DNA from: Leyella stercorea
Lineage (GTDB): Bacteria; Bacteroidota; Bacteroidia; Bacteroidales; Bacteroidaceae
NCBI RefSeq assembly: GCF_021531655.1
Contig: NZ_JADYUF010000003.1
Span: 52,503-116,502 of the forward strand
Direction: 5' to 3'
Length of the DNA stretch: 64,000 nucleotides
Below are positions 7,100-16,456 of the stretch, piece by piece (the first letter of the stretch is position 1; every line of letters starts with the position of its first letter). The position numbers were made by a program, and so were the translations under genes. Below the pieces are notes generated by a model. The model searched no databases, was not told where the DNA came from, and saw only the letters and a list, made by a program, of their open reading frames with translations.

Positions 7100-10000
7100 C
7101 TACTCGGCAATGAGCGAGAACTCTGCAGCCGATGCGTAGTCGACACCATAGTGTGCATTGAGAGCACGGAATCGTACGTAGCGTGCCTTTACTGGTTTGT
7201 CGAACATCACAGTCTTAAGCTCGCCTGAGCGGTCGAACTCTCCCTTAAGGATTGCGTTGCCCCATGTCTTGCCGTCGTTGCTAACGTAAATCTCGTAGTT
7301 CTTTATACGGCCGTAGCCCGTGTCCTGACGTGGCATAAACTTGAATCCCTTGATTGTCTTAGGCTCCGAAGCGTCGAAGTCGACCCAGTGAGGATACTTG
7401 GCAAGTGTGATAGAGTACATGGTGTGCCAGATAGTAGTCTCGTCACCATCAACAAGATTTACGGCGTCGCCCTCCTCAGGCTCTTCCGACGATACGAAGG
7501 CTATCTGCAGAGGCACGAAGTCTACCTTGTCGAATGTCATTGAGGTCTTCTGACCGGGTGTTTCCTTATACCATGCGGTAATGGTTCCACCCTTGCTCAT
7601 GTCTATTGCTCCTGTGTACACCGTCGGCTTCTTGGCTCCGTTGAGAGCATAAACGATGGTGCGGTTCTTTGCTGGAGTTGAGAGCAGAACCTTACCGGTC
7701 TGCTTGTGCTCGATGCTGATAGGCTGCTCGCCCGAGAGTGCAACCTTCGAAGCCTCAGCTACGGCTGCAGCAGTAGCCTGTGCCGGACGTATCACGAAAC
7801 CGAAGTTGTAGTTCTGGCTGTATGTACGGTCGTCCTTAAGCGGACCACCCTGTCCGCAGCTGGCTCCACCAAGTCCTGTCACCTTAGCGTCGAGGTGCAG
7901 ATAGGTTCCGTCAGAAGCCGGCAACTCATTGGCATGGGCTACTACAGTCATCTGCTGGGCACTCCATGGCAATGCCGATACCGACATTGTGCTGTCGGCT
8001 ACGAATACTACGCTCTGCTTGCCCTGCTCGGTGAGTGCACACCAGCGTACTTCCTCGCGGTTGCCCATTGACTGTGGCTTCGGCAGAAGGATGTCCTGCT
8101 CGCCTACGATGCCACGATGATGCTCTATGAACTGACCTGTCTTACGGTCGTTATAGTTGTTCACCGGTCCGCGTCCGTAGTAGTCAAACTGCTTATATGT
8201 GGCGGGCAACTTCATTGCGTAGCCTATACGCGGCAGGATTATGCTGTTGCGGTTGGCAGAGATTGCGCTGTTGAGCTCGATTGAGCCATCCTTATAGATG
8301 GTGTATATCTGATTAGTGATGAACTTCAAGTCGTCCTTGCCAAGCTTCTGCTTGTCTACACCGAAACGGTAAGCCGACTGTGGGTCGCGGTCGCGGTTGC
8401 CGTAAACCTGACGACTGCCTTCCTTACCCTGGCTCTCCACAGTCATACTGATCTGCAGCGAACCGTCCTTCAGCTTCATAACAGTAGGCTTGCCTACTAC
8501 ACGATGGCCGAGGTCATAGAGTCCGAACTTGAACCAAGCATTGGGATAGCCAATACCAGCATCGTTGTCAGTAGGAGCACGGAATGCGTCGAGCTTAGGT
8601 CCGTTACCCTCAGCGAACACAGTATTGCCGCCATACGACAAGCTGTTCAATGCACCATCGGTCAGGCTGAATGTAGCGTTGAAGTTGTCGCCATTTACAG
8701 TTACAGTCTTTGCGTCCTGAGTATAAGTGATGTTGCCCTTGGCATTAGCCACATCCTTAACGGCTACGGCCTTCACGTCGGCACCCTTCACACGCAACTG
8801 CTCCTCCATCTGTACATATCCCTTCTTAGCCCAAGGCATATCCTTGCCCTGCAGGAACTGCACCTTGACGAAGTACTCGCTATGCGGGTCGAGCTTAGAG
8901 TAGTCGTAGTCGAGTGTGTACTCCTGACGCTCACGCGGACCAACGATGTTCTTTGCGCCCATGAGCTGTCCGTCGTTCTTGATACACTCGCCGTCCTTCC
9001 ACAACGACCATACTATCTGATAGCCACGCAACGGCTCAAAGTAGTTCTTGTTGAATATCTCGATGCGACCCTTGGTCATGTCGACAGCCTTGACACCCAC
9101 ATTCTGATAAACCTTCTTCACCTCAAAGTACTGTGCCTTGGGCGAAAGGTCGGGACGCATGATACCGTTCATACAGAACATACCGTCGTTAGGCTTGTTG
9201 TCCATGCCGAAGTCGCCACCATAGCCCCAGTACTTCTTGCCGGTCTTCGGGTCGACGTTGTACAAAGCCTGGTCTACCCAGTCCCAGATGGCACCGCCCA
9301 TAAAGAAGTTGGTGCTTTCTATCGCATTCCAGTAGTCAACGAGGTTGCCTACAGCGTTACCCATTGAGTGTGCATACTCAGAGATATGATAAGGATACTT
9401 GATGTCGTACTTACCCTTCACAGCCTCCTGCACCCAAGGTATTGACGGGTACTGGTTTGAACCCATGTCCACGATGTCGTTGTTGCGCTCGTACTGTACG
9501 GGGCGGCTGGTGTCGTATGCCTTGATGGCAGCATAGCAGTCCTTGAATGTGTCGCCAGGACCAGCCTCGTTGCCAAGACTCCATATCACAACCGAAGGAT
9601 GATTGACCGTAGCGTGTACCATCTCCATATTGCGTGCCACATGAGCGTTGCGGAACTCCTTGACGTGCGACAACGACTCCTTGCCATAGTAGTACTGATG
9701 GCTCTCGATGTTGGCCTCATCCTCAAGATAGATGCCGTACTTGTCGCACAGATAGTACCAGTAGGGAGCGTCGGGATAGTGACAGTCGCGTACGTGGTTG
9801 ATATTGCCACGCTTCATGAGGAACACCTCGTGCTCCATCTGCTCACGCGATACGTAGTGACCCGTAGCCGGATTGTTCTCATGACGGTTCACACCCTTCA
9901 TCTTTATGGGCTGACCGTTGAGATAGTAGTAGCGGCCTGCCAGTCCGAACTCGTCCTTATCGGCAGGAGTGTCCTTGATTTCAATCTTGCGGAAACCTAC

Positions 10001-11170
10001 GTTGGTTGAGAATGTCTCAACCACATTGCCCTTCTTGTCCTTCAGTTCGCCAACGAGAGTATAGCGATGCGGAGCCTCAGCGCTCCACGGCTTCACGATG
10101 TTGCCAGCCTTAAGCGTAACCGAAGCTGTGAGGTTGCCGTTCTTGTCGATATCGCCTACTGTAGCAGTAGCACCCACACCAGGCACGAGAGTATTCTCGT
10201 CAGAGTAGAGACGGTTTTCGTAAAGCTTATAGTCGATGGTATATCCCTTTACAGCCTTAGTAGTGAGGTTGCTCACGTTGGCTGAGATATGCAGCGAAGC
10301 GTCGGTATATGTCTCGTCATAATCAGGGATGGCCTTGATGTCGCGCACCTGCACCTTAGGCTTGGCGGTGAGCGAAACGCTGCGGAAGATACCCGGCAGA
10401 CGGAACATGTCCTGGCTCTCAAGGAACGAGCCGTCGCTATGACGGTAAACCTCAACAGCCACTACGTTGCTGCCCTTCTTATTAAGATAAGGTGTAATGT
10501 CAAACTGAGCAAGGTTGCGCGAGTTCTTTGCAAAACCTACATACTTGCCGTTGATGTAGAGATAGAAGAACGAGTCTACACCATCGAAGTTGATGTATAC
10601 CTCCTTGCCCTGCCAATCGGCAGGCACATCAAACGATCGGCGGTATGAGCCTACCTCGTTACGGTTCTTGTAGGTCATCCATGTCTGAGGCGGAGTGCGC
10701 ATCACGCCACCCTTCCAGTCGCCCACCTTTACGCTGTGCTGGAATATGACACGCTGGTTGGAATACAACGGCATGCCATACTTGAATGTGCCGTCGTCCT
10801 TGGCACCAGCCATGTTCCAGTTCATCGGAACCTGCACACGGTCCCAAGCCGATGCGTCAAAATCGGTACGATAGAAGTCCTTCGGACGCTCATCGGGATT
10901 CTTTGCCCAGTGGAACAGCCACTCTCCGTCGAGTGTCTTCCAAAGCGAAGAGTTCTCGGGCAACACGCGACGAGCCTCGTCAACGTTCTTGAACGAGAAG
11001 AACCACGCATGTGGCTGCTGCTTGTTGTAAGCCACAGAGTCAGGACTCTGCCACTCCCATCCAGTAGGAGCCTGCATCTGTCCGTAATAGAAACCTCCAA
11101 GCTGTGTGGTCTGGGCGCACATTGGCGAAGCCAGTAGAGCAGCCAGAAGGGTCAGGGTTAATTTGTTCAT
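7100..11170 (-). CDS. GH2 beta-galactosidase, long form with C-terminal discoidin module
   Basis: 1356 aa, against about 1020 for classical LacZ. The signal peptide ends near MCAQ (residue 20), so it is secreted. In order: jelly-roll sugar-binding domain (about 60-265), immunoglobulin-like domain, TIM barrel with acid/base Glu535 in WSLGNEAGPG and nucleophile Glu598 in HISEYAHSMGN, further beta domains and the small-chain-type super-sandwich (about 850-1130). The extra 200 residues hold a short beta domain and an F5/8 type C module (about 1225-1355). Expected activity is release of terminal beta-galactose from host or plant glycans. It is monocistronic with its own terminator and has no sus genes adjacent. 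Related GH2 activities such as beta-glucuronidase are less likely given the LacZ-type motifs. Confidence 0.92.
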   Translation of the reverse strand: MNKLTLTLLAALLASPMCAQTTQLGGFYYGQMQAPTGWEWQSPDSVAYNKQQPHAWFFSFKNVDEARRVLPENSSLWKTLDGEWLFHWAKNPDERPKDFYRTDFDASAWDRVQVPMNWNMAGAKDDGTFKYGMPLYSNQRVIFQHSVKVGDWKGGVMRTPPQTWMTYKNRNEVGSYRRSFDVPADWQGKEVYINFDGVDSFFYLYINGKYVGFAKNSRNLAQFDITPYLNKKGSNVVAVEVYRHSDGSFLESQDMFRLPGIFRSVSLTAKPKVQVRDIKAIPDYDETYTDASLHISANVSNLTTKAVKGYTIDYKLYENRLYSDENTLVPGVGATATVGDIDKNGNLTASVTLKAGNIVKPWSAEAPHRYTLVGELKDKKGNVVETFSTNVGFRKIEIKDTPADKDEFGLAGRYYYLNGQPIKMKGVNRHENNPATGHYVSREQMEHEVFLMKRGNINHVRDCHYPDAPYWYYLCDKYGIYLEDEANIESHQYYYGKESLSHVKEFRNAHVARNMEMVHATVNHPSVVIWSLGNEAGPGDTFKDCYAAIKAYDTSRPVQYERNNDIVDMGSNQYPSIPWVQEAVKGKYDIKYPYHISEYAHSMGNAVGNLVDYWNAIESTNFFMGGAIWDWVDQALYNVDPKTGKKYWGYGGDFGMDNKPNDGMFCMNGIMRPDLSPKAQYFEVKKVYQNVGVKAVDMTKGRIEIFNKNYFEPLRGYQIVWSLWKDGECIKNDGQLMGAKNIVGPRERQEYTLDYDYSKLDPHSEYFVKVQFLQGKDMPWAKKGYVQMEEQLRVKGADVKAVAVKDVANAKGNITYTQDAKTVTVNGDNFNATFSLTDGALNSLSYGGNTVFAEGNGPKLDAFRAPTDNDAGIGYPNAWFKFGLYDLGHRVVGKPTVMKLKDGSLQISMTVESQGKEGSRQVYGNRDRDPQSAYRFGVDKQKLGKDDLKFITNQIYTIYKDGSIELNSAISANRNSIILPRIGYAMKLPATYKQFDYYGRGPVNNYNDRKTGQFIEHHRGIVGEQDILLPKPQSMGNREEVRWCALTEQGKQSVVFVADSTMSVSALPWSAQQMTVVAHANELPASDGTYLHLDAKVTGLGGASCGQGGPLKDDRTYSQNYNFGFVIRPAQATAAAVAEASKVALSGEQPISIEHKQTGKVLLSTPAKNRTIVYALNGAKKPTVYTGAIDMSKGGTITAWYKETPGQKTSMTFDKVDFVPLQIAFVSSEEPEEGDAVNLVDGDETTIWHTMYSITLAKYPHWVDFDASEPKTIKGFKFMPRQDTGYGRIKNYEIYVSNDGKTWGNAILKGEFDRSGELKTVMFDKPVKARYVRFRALNAHYGVDYASAAEFSLIAE

Positions 11171-11210
11171 TATTGTTATTAAATTTATAAGTATTTTGTT
11201 TCGTTGTCTT

Positions 11211-11912
11211 TTATAAGTTGAAGTATTTGTCGAGTATCTCCTCAGCCTTGCCGTCGGAGTTGTCGATATCCTCTATTATTTTTCCCTTTTCGAGCAACGC
11301 TACACGTGTAGAAATGTCGACGGTGTGCTGCAGATTGTGGCTCGACACAATCACAGTAGAGCCAGTAGAACGATTGAATTCGGTCAGGATACGCTTCAGT
11401 TGGTTCTGGCTGCTGGGGTCGAGAAAGTTGAACGGCTCGTCAAGTATCACGAGTTGCGGACTGCTGAGCAGCGCTGCCACGATGCCTATCTTCTGCTTGT
11501 TGCCAGCCGAGAAGTCGCGTATGTACTTCTTCTGCCCCATTATCTCGTCGCCCATGAATGTCTCAAACGTCTTGAGTCGTTCCGCTACCTGCTCCCTTGT
11601 CATGCCCGACACCTTGCCTACAAACTCGAAATACTCCTCAGCAGTAAGGAAGTCGATGAGAAACGAGTTGTCGATGAAAGCCCCCGTCTGCAGTTTCCAA
11701 TCCTCGCTTTTGGCGGGATCTATATCGTCTATGAGTACATTGCCCTCGGTAGCCTTCGACAAGTCGAGCATCAATCTGAACAATGTAGTCTTGCCGGCAC
11801 CATTGTTGCCCACAAGTCCAACCATCTGTCCGTTGTCGATAGTGAAGTGTGGAATGTCTACGGCAGTATGTTCGCCGAAACATTTTTTGAGGTTATTGAG
11901 TTGTATGCGCAT
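11211..11912 (-). CDS. ABC transporter ATP-binding protein (orphan ATPase)
   Basis: 233 aa from the start MRIQLNNLKK. An upstream ATG at 11954 is rejected because the promoter lies between the two. Walker A is GLVGNNGAGKTT, the signature region is FSAGNKQKIGI (a variant of LSGGQ with SAGN), Walker B is LVILDEPF followed by NFLDPSSQNQ, and the switch His is in VIVSSHNL. It resembles the ATPases of Bacteroidetes gliding/ABC-2 type exporters. No permease gene is adjacent on either side, so its membrane partner must be elsewhere. Confidence 0.85.
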   Translation of the reverse strand: MRIQLNNLKKCFGEHTAVDIPHFTIDNGQMVGLVGNNGAGKTTLFRLMLDLSKATEGNVLIDDIDPAKSEDWKLQTGAFIDNSFLIDFLTAEEYFEFVGKVSGMTREQVAERLKTFETFMGDEIMGQKKYIRDFSAGNKQKIGIVAALLSSPQLVILDEPFNFLDPSSQNQLKRILTEFNRSTGSTVIVSSHNLQHTVDISTRVALLEKGKIIEDIDNSDGKAEEILDKYFNL

Positions 11913-11923
11913 CTTTTTTGTGG

Positions 11924-11955
11924 CAAATTTACTATTTTTCTGACACAGCAGCAAA
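11924..11955 (-). promoter_or_regulatory. Promoter of the ABC ATPase gene
   Basis: Minus strand: TTTG (11952-11955), 20 bp, then TAAATTTG (11924-11931). The predicted start is only about 5-8 nt before the ATG at 11912, so the message would have almost no leader. This placement decides the start codon. Confidence 0.6.
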
Positions 11956-11977
11956 TTTTACGGAGTATATTATGGCA

Positions 11978-14900
11978 TTATGCCGTAATTGATATCAGTT
12001 GATGAATCTGCTTGATGAATTGCTTGAGGTTGGCAAACTGGTTGCCGAAGGCGGCGCGCCAGTTGAGAGCCTTGAGCGGATACTCCATAAAGTTGCGTGT
12101 CTCGATGTCGCCATTCATGCTCACGTAGTCGAGAATGTTCTTCAGATAGCGCTCCTGGTCGGCTGTCAGCTGATAGCCTTCTATAAAGTGCTGATATATC
12201 TGCAAGGCACGCTGGCGGTCGATGCCGCAAGCCACACGTATGAAGGCTGCCACATTATTTTTATATGGTCTTCCGTCAGACAGTTTCTCATAGTCGGACT
12301 TGGTGCCCAGCTCCTCAAAGAATATGCGCTCCAACTCCTGTATGTCTGCCGATGTCAGCTGTTCGAAGTTCTGTATCTTGCGTAGCGTAGCGTTGTCGCT
12401 GTTGGCTGCCAGATAGTCGATGATGCGCTGCTTATAGGTAGTCTGTACTATCAGGTCTTCGCCTCCGTCTGCGGTCTGGTATTCGTCCTCTATGTCGATG
12501 ACAAACTTGCGGGTCTTGCGTTGCTCGTCGAGCAGATTAATAAGGTTGCGCAGTTCGGTGCGCACATTCTCCAGAGCGTCGAGCGACTCATTCTCCCAGA
12601 ACTGTTGTGTCTGCACAAGGCGTATTGTGTCGATTCGGTTTTTCACCGCCGGCACCGTGGCTTTCTTCTCCAATAATGCTGCCACATTCACCACAGTCTG
12701 TCGAAATTGTCCTACCTTCACCGTCGTATCTACATGCGCAAGCATCAGGTGGAGCATTATCACGTCCCATTTCTTGGCAGCCTCATCATCCTTGTCGGCA
12801 GGAATGAGGTTGGCAATTTCCTTGAGTCGCAGCACATCCACCTCCGAGAGGCATGTCCACGCCTCCTTGTTGCGGAATGGTTCGATGGTGTCCAGATACG
12901 GTCGTGCCTCCTTGCGCTGCTTTCCTATGCTGCATAGCTGAGTGTGAAGCAGCAGCTTTAGGTCGTCGTGCAGCTTGCGGTCGAAGTCTTTTTCCTGATG
13001 GTCGGCACTCTGCAATTCCTTGGCTATGTCCACACGCAAGCCGAATAGTCGTTCGGTGAGCGACTTTACAGCCACGCCGCTGATGCCGTCGGCATTCTTC
13101 GAGAAATATTCAAAGTTGCCACACCAGTCGAATATGTAGAATTCCTTCTTGTCCTTGTCAGCCCCGAAGAGGTCCTTGCACAATCGTGTGCCTCGACCTA
13201 TCATCTGCTCGAACTTAATCTTCGACTTCACAATCTTGAAGAATACGAGGTTCAGGATTTCGGGCACGTCGATGCCCGTGTCGAGCATGTCTACCGACAC
13301 GGCTATCTGTGGCAGTCGGTCGGCAATCTTGAATTCGCTTATTATCTGGTCGTGATGCTTCACCTGGTTGTCTATGAGCTGGCAGTAGTCGGCACCACGT
13401 TCAGGATAGAGTTGATGGAAACGCTCCACGATGCGCTCGGCATGACGATGGTTGTAGGCAAAGATAATGGTCTTGCCAATGTCCTCGCCGCTATGCACCT
13501 TCAGTCCGTTGGTCATCAGTTCGGAGAGCACGTTGTCGATGGTGTCGTCGTTGATGAGATAGTTGAATATCTCGCGACCCTCTATGTCGCGGTGGTAGTC
13601 CTCGTCTTGCGGAATGCCGTTGAGCGCCTTCTCATACTCCCACACCTTCTCCAGTTCCTCGCGCTGTGCAGGGGTGAGTTCGTCGTACTTTATGCCGCGG
13701 TTTATCATCTTCGACGTACAGTTCTTCACCTTGTATGGCACAAGATACTTATCGGCAACAGCCTCCTGGAAGCTATACTCAAAGTTCGGCTCGTCGTCGA
13801 GTTCGAGCAGTCGGAACGTGTTGCGGTCAATCTCGTCGCGCGGAGTGGCAGTAAGACCAATAAGCAACGAGTCGAAATACTGGAATATGGCGCCATACTT
13901 ACCGAACACGCTACGATGTGCCTCGTCGATAATGATAAGGTCGAAGTGTCCTACCGAGAACTCCACGGGCACGGCATTTATATAGTTTATCATCGTCTGA
14001 TAGGTAGAGAAGATGAAGCGTGCGTCAAGATCGGGCACGGCATCCTCCGACAGACAAGCTATCGACTCGCTGGGCAAGAGATTCTCATAGTTCTGGCGCG
14101 CCTGGTTAACGAGTTCGGTTCGGTCGGCAAGGAACAACACCTTCTTTATCCAATTGTTGTTAGACAGAAGCTTGCAAAGCGAGATACTCACACGTGTCTT
14201 GCCCGTACCGGTAGCCAGCACGAGCAGTCCGCGTCGATGCTTCTTGTTGAGCCATTCCACCAGACTCTTTATGGCTGTCTTCTGATATGGTCGGTTGGTT
14301 ATGGCGTCGTCGATGGTGAGGTCGGTTATGTCGGCACGTCCACGCTTCTGTATCAGGTATTCCAGGTCGTCGTGACTGTGGAATGAGATGACGTCGCGGT
14401 CGGGATAGCCCATGCCGTCAATCACCTTCGTAGTGTAGCCGTTGGTGTAATAAATCACGGGACGCACACCATGCTTACGCTCCAGACAATCAGCATACTC
14501 CATTGCCTGCTTGCGTCCCTCAGTAGCGTTCTCGATAGTGCTCTTAGCCTCTATCACGGCAAGCGGTTTGCCACCCTTGCTCATCAGCACATAGTCGCAA
14601 TAGCCCGTACCCGAGGCTGAAGAAGTCATCCCCTCCACCTTCACCTCTATACACGCCTTGCCTCCCTGAAGGTCGCCCTTCGTGGTGAGAATGTCCCACC
14701 CAGCCTCGTTCAGCATATAGTCGATGAGGCACTTGCGTGTGATGCGCTCGCTCTCCAGACTCTCTGGCGGTATCTCGGTAGGAGCCTTTGGCTTCTCTAT
14801 AGCGTCCTGCGGCACACTCTCCACCACTTCGGCAGCCACAGCAGGCTCCGAGTTGTCGGCTACGTGCATGCCCGTGAATCCGTCGGGCACAATGGTGGCA

Positions 14901-15322
14901 TCAAATGCCACTATACTCTGTATGGCACGCCAACGGAACAGAAAACCGCACACCACATAATACAAGGCACGCAGACAGATGTAGGCATCGTTCTGCCTCA
15001 CCTCCTGCACACCAGTATGCGAGGCATAGTTGCCAATCTTCTTCACCGTGCGCATGTCGCCAAGCAACTGCCTGTCGTCGCCTACGAAAGCGTCAATCTG
15101 CGGACGGTGCAGCATCTGGCTGAGCGTCTCGCGTGGCTCAAGCGTCACGTTTGCCATAGCAAGATGGTTTCTTACGAGCCACTCCAATGCCTTGCGGGCG
15201 TTGCTGGCGCTCTCCTCTGGGAAAGCCTTCTGAAAGATTTCCGCCTTATCGCAGTATGCGTGTAGCTGGGCAAAGTCGGGGATAGTCTCCGCCAAGCGTG
15301 AGATAAAGTCAAAGTTCTTCAT
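11978..15322 (-). CDS. hsdR: Type I restriction enzyme, R (endonuclease/translocase) subunit
   Basis: 1114 aa from MKNFDFISRLAE; a longer frame to 15367 would overlap the upstream gene. An N-terminal DUF4145-like helical domain (about 1-135) is followed by the HSDR_N nuclease with the PD-ExK pattern (Asp243, then IEAK at about 257-260), Walker A ATGTGKT (370-376), DEAH (466-469), GLTATPRDE, a helicase C domain (MIGRGTRLCKDLFG) and an EcoEI-type C-terminal domain. It translocates DNA and cuts away from unmodified sites in complex with HsdM and HsdS. It is the last gene of the minus-strand operon, starting 4 bp after the rhuM-like stop. It looks intact. Confidence 0.93.
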   Translation of the reverse strand: MKNFDFISRLAETIPDFAQLHAYCDKAEIFQKAFPEESASNARKALEWLVRNHLAMANVTLEPRETLSQMLHRPQIDAFVGDDRQLLGDMRTVKKIGNYASHTGVQEVRQNDAYICLRALYYVVCGFLFRWRAIQSIVAFDATIVPDGFTGMHVADNSEPAVAAEVVESVPQDAIEKPKAPTEIPPESLESERITRKCLIDYMLNEAGWDILTTKGDLQGGKACIEVKVEGMTSSASGTGYCDYVLMSKGGKPLAVIEAKSTIENATEGRKQAMEYADCLERKHGVRPVIYYTNGYTTKVIDGMGYPDRDVISFHSHDDLEYLIQKRGRADITDLTIDDAITNRPYQKTAIKSLVEWLNKKHRRGLLVLATGTGKTRVSISLCKLLSNNNWIKKVLFLADRTELVNQARQNYENLLPSESIACLSEDAVPDLDARFIFSTYQTMINYINAVPVEFSVGHFDLIIIDEAHRSVFGKYGAIFQYFDSLLIGLTATPRDEIDRNTFRLLELDDEPNFEYSFQEAVADKYLVPYKVKNCTSKMINRGIKYDELTPAQREELEKVWEYEKALNGIPQDEDYHRDIEGREIFNYLINDDTIDNVLSELMTNGLKVHSGEDIGKTIIFAYNHRHAERIVERFHQLYPERGADYCQLIDNQVKHHDQIISEFKIADRLPQIAVSVDMLDTGIDVPEILNLVFFKIVKSKIKFEQMIGRGTRLCKDLFGADKDKKEFYIFDWCGNFEYFSKNADGISGVAVKSLTERLFGLRVDIAKELQSADHQEKDFDRKLHDDLKLLLHTQLCSIGKQRKEARPYLDTIEPFRNKEAWTCLSEVDVLRLKEIANLIPADKDDEAAKKWDVIMLHLMLAHVDTTVKVGQFRQTVVNVAALLEKKATVPAVKNRIDTIRLVQTQQFWENESLDALENVRTELRNLINLLDEQRKTRKFVIDIEDEYQTADGGEDLIVQTTYKQRIIDYLAANSDNATLRKIQNFEQLTSADIQELERIFFEELGTKSDYEKLSDGRPYKNNVAAFIRVACGIDRQRALQIYQHFIEGYQLTADQERYLKNILDYVSMNGDIETRNFMEYPLKALNWRAAFGNQFANLKQFIKQIHQLISITA

Positions 15323-15326
15323 ATTA

Positions 15327-16355
15327 TTATATAGGTAGTGTAGTGTCGTTGTCGTTAAGCAGGTCAAAGTCAGAGCGGAAGAGTCGGTCTTGTATCACTC
15401 TGTATTTTTCAAATTCGCTTTCTGCATATTGCTTGGCATACTCGGCAGTAATGCTTCCTGCACCTTGCAGAATTTCTCTGTTGGTTGCATCAAGGAACTT
15501 GTCTATACGCTTAGCCCAGTCTTCCATAGTCATGGGGATGTGGCGTTCTGCCATATCCTTTGCAATATCAAGATAGGCGTTGACCAACCGTCCGAGAGCT
15601 TGCAGCTCGTTTTGTTTCAGATAGTTCTTTACCACACTCACGTCCGACCGTATAATCTTTCCGTTAGGAGCCTTTGCCCATGTGGTCAGTCCCATGTGTT
15701 CCTTGTCGGCATCGGCACGCTCTACTATCAGTTCGGCAGCAGTATGACCATGTACGGCATAGTGCATTTTGTTTTGCACCTTCTTGAAGAAGTCTCTTGT
15801 GGTAGGAGCGTCGCGGTTGTAGTCGATGGCTGTGGCGTAGATGTCTGTTAGCTTTTGGTAGAAGTTGCGTTCGGACAGACGTATTTCGCGTATTTCTTCC
15901 AAGAGTTGCTCAAAGTAGTCCACGCCTATAAACGAGCCGTTCTCCATGCGTTTCTTGTCTATCACGTAGCCACGGATGGCGTATTGACGAAGTACGAAGG
16001 TGCACCATTGGCGGAATTGGGTGGCGCGACGAGAATTGACACGATAGCCAACGGCGATAACCATGTCAAGATTGTAGTACTCAAGTTCATCTTCTACCTC
16101 GCCTCTAATACCACGGTTTACGACTGTTGCAATTTTTGCAACAGTCGTGTCTGTAGACAATTCTCCTTCACTAAGAATTTTCTTAATGTGTCGGCTTATG
16201 CCAGACTTGTCAACGTCAAAAAGCGTAGCCATAGCTTTCTGCGTACACCAAATGGTTTCGTCTTTATAAACCACTTGAACGCCATTCTCCTTACCCTCCG
16301 CCATAAAGATAAGGAATTCGGCTGTGCTATTTCGTATTTCAAATTTCTTTGTCAT
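15327..16355 (-). CDS. RhuM-family (virulence protein RhuM) DNA-binding-like protein
   Basis: 342 aa. The N-terminal half has the RhuM pattern: VVYKDETIWCTQKAMATLFDVD, a helix-turn-helix-like segment, then SGISRHIKKIL, then NRGIRGEVEDELEYYNLDMVIAVGYRVNSRR shared with the family. The C-terminal half is helical. RhuM was named from Salmonella pathogenicity island 3 and its biochemical function is unsettled. Homologs often lie inside type I restriction operons, as here between hsdS and hsdR, four bases before the hsdR start. A regulatory or abortive-type role in the restriction system is inference. Confidence 0.85.
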   Translation of the reverse strand: MTKKFEIRNSTAEFLIFMAEGKENGVQVVYKDETIWCTQKAMATLFDVDKSGISRHIKKILSEGELSTDTTVAKIATVVNRGIRGEVEDELEYYNLDMVIAVGYRVNSRRATQFRQWCTFVLRQYAIRGYVIDKKRMENGSFIGVDYFEQLLEEIREIRLSERNFYQKLTDIYATAIDYNRDAPTTRDFFKKVQNKMHYAVHGHTAAELIVERADADKEHMGLTTWAKAPNGKIIRSDVSVVKNYLKQNELQALGRLVNAYLDIAKDMAERHIPMTMEDWAKRIDKFLDATNREILQGAGSITAEYAKQYAESEFEKYRVIQDRLFRSDFDLLNDNDTTLPI

Positions 16356-16405
16356 AAATTCAAGTTTTTAGAGTCGGCCATAATATGGATGGTTGATGCA
16401 AAGCG

Positions 16406-16437
16406 TAGGAGGCTATGGCGTCCTCGCCTTAGCCTGC
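16406..16437 (+). repeat. Intergenic repeat element (TAGGAGGCTATGGCG family), copy 1
   Basis: TAGGAGGCTATGGCG followed by TCCTCGCCTTAGCCTG. It lies in the gap between hsdS and the rhuM-like gene. An almost identical copy lies inverted at 32956-32990, and a perfectly palindromic relative at 60143-60176. Confidence 0.8.
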
Positions 16438-16456
16438 GCAAGCAACTAAGTTTCCG

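Noticed and set aside
8504..9367. Long open frame antisense to the GH2 gene
   Set aside because: Same reason: it is a shadow of a clearly functional gene in a GC-balanced coding region.
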